In this document: positions 55,056 through 64,000 of the stretch, in pieces
Numbering within the stretch: position 1 is the first letter of the stretch
Layout of the letters: each line of letters starts with the position of its first letter
Assembly (NCBI GenBank): GCA_965240325.2
Contig: OZ251227.1
Span: 806,001-870,000 of the forward strand
DNA: 64,000 nucleotides
Direction: 5' to 3'
Source of the DNA: Rebecca billardiae RCC1528
Taxonomy: Eukaryota > Haptophyta
Notes under the pieces: model-generated
Told to the model about the DNA's origin: nothing
What the model saw: the letters and a program-made list of their open reading frames with translations, nothing else
Databases searched by the model: none
Position numbers and translations under genes: made by a program

Positions 55056-57110
55056 CGAGCAGCAGTGTCCAGTGACGATTGATCACGATATTAGCTCGGC
55101 GGCTCGGATCATACAGTAGAGAGTACGAGAGTCGTCTGTGAACTCGTGGCAGTCGGAGACGGGAGAGTCGGAGAGAGAGACTAGTCTTAGAGAGAGAGCA
55201 GAGCTAGCACGGAGAACGATTTCATCGTCGTCATTTCGTGTCTTCGTGAGACAGTCAGCCAGACAGTAGCCTGGTCCGTGGTCGCCCTGGTCCAAACGCA
55301 CTGGAGCACTTTCGGGGATTTTATCGCCAAATGAATGCGGGCCCCTAGGCACGCGCTCACACCCGGAAACAGCGTAACAAATGGGCCCAGCCCGGGCGGA
55401 GCACAAGTTTCGGCCTAAAAATCGCATCCGCGGCCCGTCGTGAGCGTGCGCGCGCGCGCCGCGGACAACTACGGACACATAGAGAATCGTCAGTCTGAAT
55501 GTGGGTAAGTACTTAGCCTAAATGAGGCCAAACGCACGAACTTACTTATTGGCGTACGTCGAGGCGAGCATGAGCCTTGGTACAGGCCATTAGGATGGGC
55601 TCTGGTCTGTGCGCAAGTGGCAGTACTCAACTACTGCAAGATCGACTATATTACCCATTTGTACCCGCATATTATTGAAAATGTACCCATATAAATATGC
55701 GTCCAGGATCTGTATAATTACAATGCCACTATGTCGTTACATATTCGCCATAGGTGGGTAGCTGTCCCAGGCTGCACGATTAGTGCGGCGCTCGGGGTGC
55801 AGTGGTCGGACGAGGCTCCGCCTGGCCTTCCGCGCACTCCTGCAGACAAAGAGAGGGCCGGACTCCCACCCGGCCAGGCGTGCGGCAGTCGGTCAGGTGC
55901 TGGACCTGGTCTGGAGACCATCTCCTGCGTGGCGACTGGCCGATATGCGGCACAACGCGCGCCGCCGTGAGCCACACGGCAGGTTCGCAACGCATCACCG
56001 GATCGCATGTCCATGGCGGCGTGCATCGAGTCATTCAAGCTGTCAAGTCGCGTGCCAAGCCCGCCCTTTTACTTGGGGCATCAGTACTGCCTACAACGAC
56101 GACATGTGCGCCCTTAGATGAGGCATACTCGCGGTTCTAGCTGCCCGTCCAAGGGTCAGATCGCACGTCTTTGCTCGCCCGACAGCCTCAACGGCAGACT
56201 GATGTGATCCGCGGGTGACGATGCGACCGCTTCGAGTGCGCCTACGGCCACCACCGGGGTGGGGGTCGTTCATGGGCACCCTCCGCGTGCCATGACATGC
56301 TCTGGCCGTGCGTGGTGACTTGGCCCACCGCGCGTAAACGGGAAAGACACCCGAACACGTGCTTCCGAGCCACCCGAATGGCACAATGTGCCACCCATGG
56401 ACACCAAACACGTGCCAGAGCGCGCGCCTTGCGTGCTGGAGTAGCCGCACGACACCAAGGAAGACGTATGAGCGCTCTCCACCATCTTCAAGCGACGACT
56501 CTGTCGACTCTGCCTCGCAGACCGCGGTACGATCCTCGACCTTGTGCTCGCAGCAAAGGCCATGACAGTAAAGCAGCACCCAGGGGATGGGAGTCAGCCG
56601 GCAGCCACCACAATTTAACTGTACATACCCAGCCCCGCAAGACGAGCCATCCTGATCGCCCCCAGCCCGTCATACAGCTCCACGAGAAGCACAGATCGAC
56701 TGCCGCCGCCCTGGGCGACCCATGCGCAAACGTGACGGGACTGGCCGGATGAAGCGTTGGCGATGCGCAGCGCGCCCAACGTTGGTGAAGGCATCGAGTG
56801 CACGCTAGGGGTAGGCTTAGGCCGACACGAGCAGTCGCGTGGCCCGCATCTGGCCCAAACTGGCCCGTCTCGAAGGCGCGGCGCAACCCAGCAGCTGAGC
56901 GTTCGACGCGCACCGTCGGGCGAGAAGTCGACCTGGCGACGGACCGCGGGCGGCGGAAGCAACGCAGACATGTCGCTCAAGGTGTGCACGCACACCGCCG
57001 GGGCACCCGATCGATGTGTCCAGCACTACACCTGACATGAGGCGGCGCAGTCGTCCAGTCGAGGCTCTCGAGCCCCTTCGACCTTCGTCGCGGCGAGCCG
57101 TCGGACGGCC
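55056..57110. other. No secure gene; degenerate minus-strand coding remnants
   Basis: Minus-strand frames at 55718-56038, 56091-56579 and 56615-56995 are mixed in composition but short and mutually out of frame, as in a decayed element. One contains a DNA-methyltransferase-like motif (separate entry). Nothing is recognised at 55083-55478. Confidence 0.4.
56615..56995 (-). pseudogene. Possible cytosine-methyltransferase-like remnant
   Basis: The 126-codon minus-strand frame ends with VLLVELYDGLGAIRMARLAG, which resembles motif I of C5 DNA methyltransferases (hydrophobic-D/E-L-F/Y-D-G-I/L-G-x-x-R-x-A). The frame stops a few codons later, and the catalytic Pro-Cys motif is not found in frame in the following sequence. 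Such domains occur in some eukaryotic retrotransposons, so this could be a decayed element fragment. A chance match is possible. Confidence 0.25.
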
Positions 57111-60100
57111 CCCCTACGTATTTACAGACGGTCTCTGCTGGAGACCAAGGGAGGTCCGGGCCGGGAGCTCCCAGCGAGCGGCCAGCGCGACATCACCTCA
57201 AGGTTTTTCCTGAGCGCCGGGCGGCAGCGGCGGCGAGGGCGGTGCTCCGCTGGCGGGGCGCGCACGGGGCACGGCGCTGCGGGCGCGGATGTGTCCGCAG
57301 AGCCGGCGCGTGCGGACGGGCTGTTGCGGGAGAGCATCTGGCGCCCTCCTGCGCCGCGCGCATTGCGCCACGCCTCTTTCGCCTTGACTCAGGGCAGCGC
57401 GCACATGCGCGCCGCGTCAAGGCCAGCCTTGCCGCGCCGCAGCCGACCGCACGCGCGCCGTGCGCGGCGTGGTCGGGAAGGAACGGGCGCGGCTGCCGGG
57501 CGAGATGGCGACATCACGTGCGCACGCCATGTCGTCCCGCGGCGCCGCGAAAGGGCGCGATAACGGATCCGCACAGCTGTTGACGAGTGCTGATTTCTTG
57601 CCGTGCCTGAAGCCAGACCTGAGCTCGAAAAAGATGATGAAAGTGCATCAGCGCGAGGAAAGCGTCGCACCCAGCACTTCTACATGGCCACGTGGTGATG
57701 GACATTCATGTAAGAGTAGTCCGCGTGCCCGTCTGGCACTGTTCTGTGTCTCAATGATCGTCCCGACAAGGGTCGCGACCGCGAGGCCGTGCAGACCATT
57801 TGAGACAACTCGAAGAGGCGTGCAAACGGACCGGCGACACGCTCGTCAAGGCGTGGCGGGGCGGCATGGCGTGCGCACGTGATGTCGCCATCTCGCCCGG
57901 CAGCCACGCCCGTTCCTTCCCGACCACGCCGCGCACGGCGCGCTCGCGGTCGGCTGCGGCGCGGCAAGGCTGGCCTTGACGCGGCGCGCATGTGCGCGCT
58001 GCCCTGAGTCAAGGCGAAAGAGGCGTGGCGCAATGCGCGCGGCGCAGGAGGGCGCCAGATGCTCTCCCGCAACAGCCCGTCCGCACGCGCCGGCTCTGCG
58101 GGCACATCCGCGCCCGCAGCGCCGTGCCCCGTGCGCGCCCCGCCAGCGGAGCACCGCCCTCGCCGCCGCTGCCGCCCGGCGCTCAGGAAAAAACCTTGAG
58201 GTGATGTCGCGCTGGCCGCTCGCTGGGAGCTCCCGGCCCGGACCTCCCTTGTGGAGACCGTCTCTGGGGAGCCCGGCCCAGAGACGAACTCTGGGCGCCA
58301 GCCGCCAAAGACCGTCTCTGCTGGAGACCATTTTCTGATTTTTCTCGGTGGCGCCACTGGCGCGAGCGCTCCCGGGGCTGTGCCGCCGCGGGGCTGCTGG
58401 CTCCGTTCGCCGCCAAGCGCCATGCCGGCCCCGCCCTGGAACGGCGCTGGCACACGAGACCGCGTACAGTACTGCGCACCGTGGATGCACTACGCAGCAG
58501 CTACGCTGTGCAGCGACTCGCGCGCTCCAACTTGTGGTGCCACGCGCTTGCGCGCTCGCGCGAACGCGTGTGTTCGAACGCACCTGTGCATGCTCGCACG
58601 CGAGAGGTCTGACTTGATGCTGACGAGCGTGGTGGCTCATGGCTCGCGAGGGGAGCCACATGCCACACTCTTTCTCCCCGCCCCCGAGCCCTCTCTCGCG
58701 CGTGGCTGTGACAAGTACGCGCGCGCACGTTCTGAGCGCCGCAGCGCAACATGGCGCGCTCACTCACACTTCGCGCGCACCATCTCCTGCCGCAGACGAC
58801 CAGCCCGTGCGCGTCGCGCGCCTTGCCCGAAAGGTGTGCGAGCAGCTGACCCGATCAGATCGATCGCCGGGCGCGCCGAGCAGTCTGCGCCCACGCCGCT
58901 GACCGGCGTGGGCGATGCAGGTTGGCGGATCACCTTACTGTGCGCTGGCCTCGGCGCAGCAGCCAAGTGTCCTGCGCGGCAGCCCTGGAGGTGCTTGGGG
59001 GCGCGCGCTCGGCCGTGGAGGCGCCCGCGCAGGCAAAGTGTATAGCTGAGCAGCCGCGAGAGAGCGCGCAGCGTCCTTCCATGTCAGGCGCCTCGCTCAT
59101 AGGCACGTTCAGCACGTCTCGGGGCAGTGCGCGCCCACGCGACGCTGCCGCCCGCCTGCCGCGGAGCACAAGTGCCGCAAGTGCCAGGCGCGGGCAACGG
59201 TCAGTGGGACACTGTGTTATCTGTCTTGAAACGTGTTGGCCAGGCAAGTGGTGGTGAGATATTGTCACCATGCGATCCTTGAACTAGGCGCATACCGCTT
59301 TCGGCATCTCGCACCGTCGCGCTCGCGCTGTCGGCCCCGCCGTGACGGTGATCGTCATAGTTACGTGTAGTAGTGGCTCAGTAGTGGACAGTGCCAGGCA
59401 AGAAATACGCAGGCTAGGTGGGACGTGATCAAACCCCTGCTCGACGGTGCGAGGTCATACACTGCGCGTAGGTTATATCGCACATTCCATCGCCGGCTCG
59501 TCCGACCCGTACCGACGACGGAGTGCATCGCGGATGGCTGACCGTTGCCCGCGCCTGGCACTTGCGGCACTTGCGCTCCGCTGCAGCGTCGCGTTGGCGC
59601 GCACTGCCCCGAGACGTGCTGAACGTGCCTATGAGCGAGGCGCCTGACATGGAAGGACGCTGCGCGCTCTCTCGCGGCTGCTCAGCTATACACTTTGCCT
59701 GCGCGGGCGCCTCCACGGCCGAGCGCGCGCCCCCAAGCACCTCCAGGGCTGCCGCGCAGGACACTTGGCTGCTGCGCCGAGGCCAGCGCGCAGTAAGGTG
59801 ATCCGCCAACCTGCATCGCCCACGCCGGTCAGCGGCGTGGGCGCACACTGCTCGGCGCGCCCGGCGATCGATCTGCTCCGGTCAGCTGCTCGCACACCTT
59901 TCGGGCAAGGCGCGCGACGCGCACGGGCTGGTCGTCTGCGGCAGGAGATGGTGCGCGCGAAGTGTGAGTGAGCGCGCCATGTTGCGCTGCGGCGCTCAGA
60001 ACGTGCGCGCGTGTACTTGTCACAGCCACGCGCGAGAGAGGGCTCGGGGGCGGAGAGAAAGAGTGTGGCATGTGGCTCCCCTCGCGAGCCATGAGCCACC

Positions 60101-60500
60101 ACGCTCGTCAGCATCAAGTCAGACCTCTCGCGTGTGAGCATGCACAGGTGCGTTCGAACACAGGCGCGCTCGCGCGAGCGCGCGAGCGCGTGGCACCACA
60201 AGTTGGAGCGCGCGAGTCGCTGCACAGCGTAGCTGCTGCGTAGTGCATCCACGGTGCGCAGTACTGTACGCGGTCTCGTGTGCCAGCGCCGTTCCAGGGC
60301 GGGGCCGGCATGGCGCTTGGCGGCGAACGGAGCCAGCAGCCCCGCGGCGGCACAGCCCCGAGAGCGCTCGCGCCAGTGGCGCCACCGAGAAAATGGTCTC
60401 CAGCAGAGACGGTCTTTGGCGGCTGGCGCCCAGAGTTCGTCTCTGGGCCGGGCTCCCCAGAGACGGTCTCCAGCAGAGACCGTCTGTAAATACGTAAGGG
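57111..60500. mobile_element. 3.4-kb foldback element with 11-bp target duplication
   Basis: The ends are inverted repeats: CCCCTACGTATTTACAGACG at 57111, and at 60481-60500 the complement of CCCTTACGTATTTACAGACG. An exact direct repeat GTCGGACGGCC lies outside both ends (57100-57110 and 60501-60511), an 11-bp target duplication, at the long end of what Mutator-like elements make. The arms run inward about 0.95 kb each (left 57111-57145 plus 58252-59204; right 59538-60500) around a 333-bp unpaired centre. The left arm is interrupted by a second element (57146-58251). No transposase is present. Motif GTCTCTGCTGGAGAC recurs near the ends. Transcripts would fold into long double-stranded RNA. 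Confidence 0.88.
57146..58251. mobile_element. Nested long-inverted-repeat element, third family member (1,106 bp)
   Basis: Inserted in the left arm of the foldback element with a perfect 7-bp duplication TGGAGAC (57139-57145 and 58252-58258). Ends CAAGGGAGGTCC and its complement; arms 57146-57540 and 57856-58251; spacer 57541-57855 of 315 bp, the same length as in the members at 15394 and 40662. The spacer and inner arms are clearly homologous to those members, in the copy A orientation, whereas the outer ~50 bp of the arms differ. No open frame for a transposase. Confidence 0.9.
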
Positions 60501-61530
60501 GTCGGACGGCCGGTGGCGATTTTTGACGAGCGCGACGAGCGACGAGAAAAATCGGGAGAAATGAGGCGCCCAAAATCCGAAAAAGGCTTTTTCAGTGGCG
60601 AAAATCGGGATGGACCAGGAGGCGGTGAGAGTGAGACAGAATAAGTCCGGAACGGTTACAGTTTACTAAGAATAAGAGACGCACACAGCTCAGGCAGGCG
60701 AGATTGACGCCCGCCAACTGTCACCGCCCATGAAGCCGTCGCCGATGGTAGCGCCGCCGGAATTCAGATCACTCATCAAGTCATCAGACCGTCCGTGATC
60801 GATCTACCGACTACCATTAGGGTAGTACCAAGTCATTGAAGTCTCAGCGTGACACTGACAGCATCGTATTGATCATCAGCAGTTAAAATTTAATGTTGAC
60901 GACGATCCGGAGTTGCATCAGTGCATCGCTACTAAGGTCTGAATTTCACTTATCACTGATGATGATGAAACTCGGCCGCCGCCACAACGAATCGATGCAG
61001 TAGTTAGCGCCTTTGTAGTATGATAAATGATTAGGCATGTCACAGTAGTAGCCTGTGACGACTGTGTGTGAGAGTGACCGAGTAATATAGAGACTTTCGA
61101 GTTTCTAAGTGACTGACTAGCTTACTGACCGCGCGAGTTCATCAGCAACAATTTTAATAATGACGATCGACTGACGACTTCAAATTCAATGAGTAGACCT
61201 GCGCCGCTGCGTTGTCATACGACATGTATACGTAATAGTCAATAGAGTTAGACCTAATTACCTAAGCTATGTGTCGTTATTCATGAAACAATTATCTAGC
61301 TGCTTATTGCCTATATATATGATGATCGGCTCCGCCGATCTTCGGGTAGTAAACAACGAAGTTGACGAGGGCGCACGGCCCTGGTAGTTGTGAGTCTAGT
61401 AGTTGTCGTGCGCATTCTTCACCGCCGAATCACGATGCGCGCGCCCCGGGCGCGTCGCCGTGCAGGAGGCGCGGGCGCGAGTAATCGACGCGATCGACGG
61501 CCTCGGGGGGCTGCGCCGTGTCGCGGCTCT
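60501..61530. other. AT-richer region without genes
   Basis: Contains 60656-60709, a short paralogue of the sequence flanking the insertion at 7717-9189. After ~60760 come low-GC stretches rich in GACT/TCAG words, and a 7-bp stem hairpin GATCGGC, TCC, GCCGATC at 61324-61340. No coding sequence is seen. Confidence 0.5.
60656..60709 (-). repeat. Unoccupied paralogue of the 7717-9189 insertion site
   Basis: The reverse complement reads through from the sequence of 7692-7716 (CGTCAATCTCGCCTGCCTGA and onward) straight into that of 9190-9219 (GTGCGTCTCTTATTCTTAGT and onward), without the 1.47-kb insertion. Homology stops on both sides after about 54 bp. Confidence 0.75.
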
Positions 61531-62850
61531 TCATTCAGTCTTCACGCAGCCGGCGTGCCCCTCGAGCGCGCGCACGCACTCTGACTCGGCGGTGTCCCAC
61601 GCCCACAGCCGCACGACCGCATCGCTGTCGTCGCCCGCGCTCGCCGCGACGCGCCCGTCGGCCGAGAGTGCGACCGCCTCCACCCAGCCGGCGTGCGCTA
61701 GCAGCACAGCCTCGCACGGCCCGCGCGCGGCGAGCAGGGGCGCTCGCGCGCAGTGCTCGCGCCCGCGCGCCCAGCTGGCGCGGGCGGCCGGGTGCGCGGC
61801 GCGCGGCGCGCGCCGCGCCCACGCGGTCGCGGACTCGTGCGGCGCCGAGCCAACCGGCTGCTCGAGGCACAGCGCGAGGCAGCGGCCCGGCGCCGTGGCG
61901 GCGGCGGAGGCGCTCAGCCGCGCGAGCTGCAGCCAGTCCGCGACGCGCGCGCGCAGCGCCGCAGCCTCCGCGCGCGCGGCTGCGCCCGGCTCGCCGCCGC
62001 CGCCGCCGCGCGCGTCGGCGTCGGCGAGCGCCGCGGCCGTGTCCGCGAGGTCGCGCACGTACTCGGTCTCGAGGCCGTGCCGCGCGCGCGCCTCCCACCC
62101 GTCCGCGCCCGCGTCGGTGAGCTCGCGCGCCGCGTCGGCCGCGCGCCCGGCCGCGAGCAGCGCTTGCACTAGCTCCTCGCACCGGCGCACATTGAGCACG
62201 GCGGCGTCGCGGCCGGCGAAGGCCGAGGCGCGCGGCGGAGAGGAGCAGGGGCTGCGGCGCGACGCGCCGCCGCCCGTCCTCGCCGCCGGTGGCCTTCGGG
62301 TGGCGCAGCGCTTTGGCGGCCTCGCCCGCCCACGTGCCAGCCCAGAAATCTGCGAGCGCGTGCGCGTCGGCCGCGCGGGCGTACCGTGCCGCCGCCGCCT
62401 CGGCCACCTGATGAGGCGGTGGTACCAGCGCAAACAAAGGGCCGTCGCCGCCGGCGGCGAGCAGCGAGCCGAGCGCGTCGCGCACGGCGAGCCACACGGG
62501 CAGCCGCACCACCGCCGGCACCCAGAACTCGAACACGGACGCCAGCACGTCCTCGTGCAGAGAGAGCGAGCCTCCTCCAGCTCGGCACTCGAGAGGCCGC
62601 GGCGCGACGCGCAGATGGCGCCGCACGCGCGCCGCACGAGCATCGCGCCGTGCAGCCGCTCGACGCGCTCGAAGGTGGCGGCGACGGCGGCGCGCGCGTC
62701 GGCGGGCAGGTGCGCGGGCGGCGGCTCGCCCGAGCGCCACTCCGCCGCCGCGTCAGCGAGCAGCACGGCGTGCAGCGCGCTCGGCGCCTCTCCGAGTGCC
62801 GAGCGCACCGCCTCGGCCTGCCGCGCGTCGCACCTGGGTATTTTTCGACC
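61531..62850 (-). pseudogene. NACHT-WD40 (STAND) protein remnant, frameshifted and truncated
   Basis: Minus-strand homology to the C-terminal NACHT and linker region of NACHT-WD40 proteins, then WD40. In order: HLPADARAAVAATFERVERL, then HGAMLVRRACGAICASRRGLSSAELEE; after a frame change EDVLASVFEFWVPAVVRLPV and LGSLLAAGGDG; RWYHRLI in the first frame; then VAEAAAARYARAADAHALADF in the other; later VLNVRRCEELVQALLAAGR; finally one full WD repeat (HAGWVEAVALSADGR to RLWAWD) and the start of a second, which runs into a stop. The P-loop ATPase part is missing upstream, where an interspersed repeat begins near 62906. Several frame switches inside conserved blocks make this a pseudogene, unless sequence errors are involved. 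Confidence 0.78.
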
Positions 62851-62905
62851 ACTCTTGTCCCTAAGTGCGGCAGCTCAAAAAATGGCGTTTCGCTTCAAAG
62901 AATAA

Positions 62906-63779
62906 TCGAATAAACTGTGCCCTGGCGGGCGGGGGGGTCGGCGGGCCGTGCCAGTGCTGTCGCAATGTATCCTTTGCGGGTTCGCGTCTTTCCACATTAA
63001 AACATTCGCTCGTGGCCGTGGGTGACGGACAGTCGAGTGCAAGGACCAGTGACACGTGAAGTTGGCTCCCCGACGTGATGTACACACGTTTCACGGTCTG
63101 TACTCTTAGAGTATTGTATGCGCATCAGCGAGGCCCACACCCAAGAGGGAATGTGCAGCACGCGGGGCGGGGCGGGTAGCCCGTTGCTCCGCGCGAGCGC
63201 GGGTACGCGTTGTATGTGCCGCATATCGACCGCGATGGCGTAATCGAGCGCCTCGCCGCCGTGGGCTCGGCGCACGTCGCGTTGACGTCGTACACGGCCA
63301 CCACGCTGAGCACGAGCGCGTTGACGTTCACGCGGTCGTCGCTCTTCGCATCTTCGACAGGTCTGGCGCTCACGTGCTCGGCGGCACGAGGAGCTGTTGG
63401 TCGTGCGCGCGCGCGCGCACAGCGACAGCGTGTGCACTCGCGATCGAGAATGGGCAAGCGCTGCTCACGCGAGCACACGAATCGCAGCGCATCCGTCACC
63501 GGCGTGACGACTTCCGCCTCGTCCCGCAGCGCCTGCACCATGGACGAGGCCATGGCGCGGCGATGTTGCATGCTCGACGTTTCATCGCTCTGCGGATGGC
63601 ATCACGGGCTTGTCTGTGTCGCGCTGCGGCCAGGGTCGCCAACTCGCGATGACGCGGTTGCTACCACGGCGACAGACCCGGGAGGTGCGTCCGCTGCGCG
63701 TCGTACGCCGTTGGCGCTGCGCTTCCGCCGTCGCATTGGTCACCGTCGACGCCATGCAGGCCGGACGTGGGCTTCGGCT
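62906..63779. repeat. Diverged copy of the repeat at 6657-7612
   Basis: Homologous to the unit's 6657-7612 region with numerous substitutions and several indels, including loss of the segment equivalent to about 6994-7090. Minus-strand reading segments ALRDEAEVVTPVTDALRFVC and NVNALVLSVVAVYDVN are shared with copies A and B. The last ~220 bases of the window (63780-64000) hold nothing I recognise. Confidence 0.8.
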
Positions 63780-64000
63780 GAGGGACCGGACCGCTCGCGA
63801 GCAATGACTGAGTCCGGTGCGCGGATTCCGGCGATCGAGTTCAGAAGGCCGCGCCAAATCTTGCGTCGCGTGCGATGGCGCTTCCCGCCCGCGAGACGCC
63901 TCGTGATGAGGGCTTTCTCGCACCGAGCCCGACGCGCGACGGTGGATCGCGCGAGGCGGTCATCGTGCGCAGCGCATGATGCTATGGCCGGTGCGAGCTT

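Noticed and set aside
57111-60500. Reading the two inverted-repeat structures at 57-60 kb as one complex palindrome
   Set aside because: The exact 7-bp duplication TGGAGAC around 57146-58251 and the continuity of the outer arm when that block is removed show a nested insertion instead.
1-64000. rRNA, tRNA and spliceosomal RNA genes
   Set aside because: I looked for conserved cores and cloverleaf-like pairs by eye and found none I could support; a covariance-model scan would be decisive.

Overview
This window looks like nuclear DNA of a GC-rich single-celled eukaryote, most plausibly a microalga. The evidence is intronless but clearly eukaryotic genes (a TRAPPC1/Bet5 subunit, a FAM72-family protein, a Pob3/SSRP1/Rtt106-type histone chaperone and a NACHT-WD40 remnant), very GC-rich third codon positions, long microsatellites and many mobile-element relics. 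I cannot fix the species; a haptophyte-like alga is only a guess. There are no operons, no CRISPR array, and I recognised no rRNA or tRNA genes.

Positions 1 to about 49,194 form a head-to-tail array of one large unit: copy A (1-21413), copy B (21414-44457) and a partial copy C (44458-49194) that stops abruptly at a small palindrome. Outside structural variants the copies differ by only a few single bases that I could find. Each full unit carries three credible genes: a multi-pass membrane protein, a Bcr/CflA-type drug/H+ antiporter on the minus strand, and a membrane-anchored SAM methyltransferase. The rest of the unit is GC-rich sequence without recognisable genes, low-complexity spacers and mobile elements.

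A and B differ by discrete events. B has a 4,895-bp insertion (29781-34675) made of a 4.2-kb element followed head-to-tail by its own 666-bp internally deleted derivative. A has a 960-bp terminal-inverted-repeat element inside a CA microsatellite (11384-12343), where B has an unbroken microsatellite. A also has a 2,226-bp segment (17604-19829) carrying an unrecognised ~400-residue protein gene that B lacks. A 1,109-bp long-inverted-repeat element sits at the same site in both copies, but its interior is in opposite orientation in A and B.

From 49195 to 55055 the window is gene-bearing, single-copy sequence: TRAPPC1 on the minus strand, diverging from a FAM72-RING-zinc-finger fusion, then the histone chaperone-like gene with a very acidic tail, a 50-base poly-C tract, and a protein with an XRCC1-N-like domain and SUMO-interaction-like motifs. 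From 55056 the sequence returns to repeats. These include a 3.4-kb foldback element with an 11-bp target duplication and a nested copy of the long-inverted-repeat family (57111-60500), a frameshifted NACHT-WD40 pseudogene (61531-62850), and a diverged copy of a repeat that also occurs inside the 21-kb unit (62906-63779).

The genes do not form one pathway. The main interest is genome structure: a recent large tandem array whose copies have begun to diverge by insertion, deletion and inversion of mobile elements.
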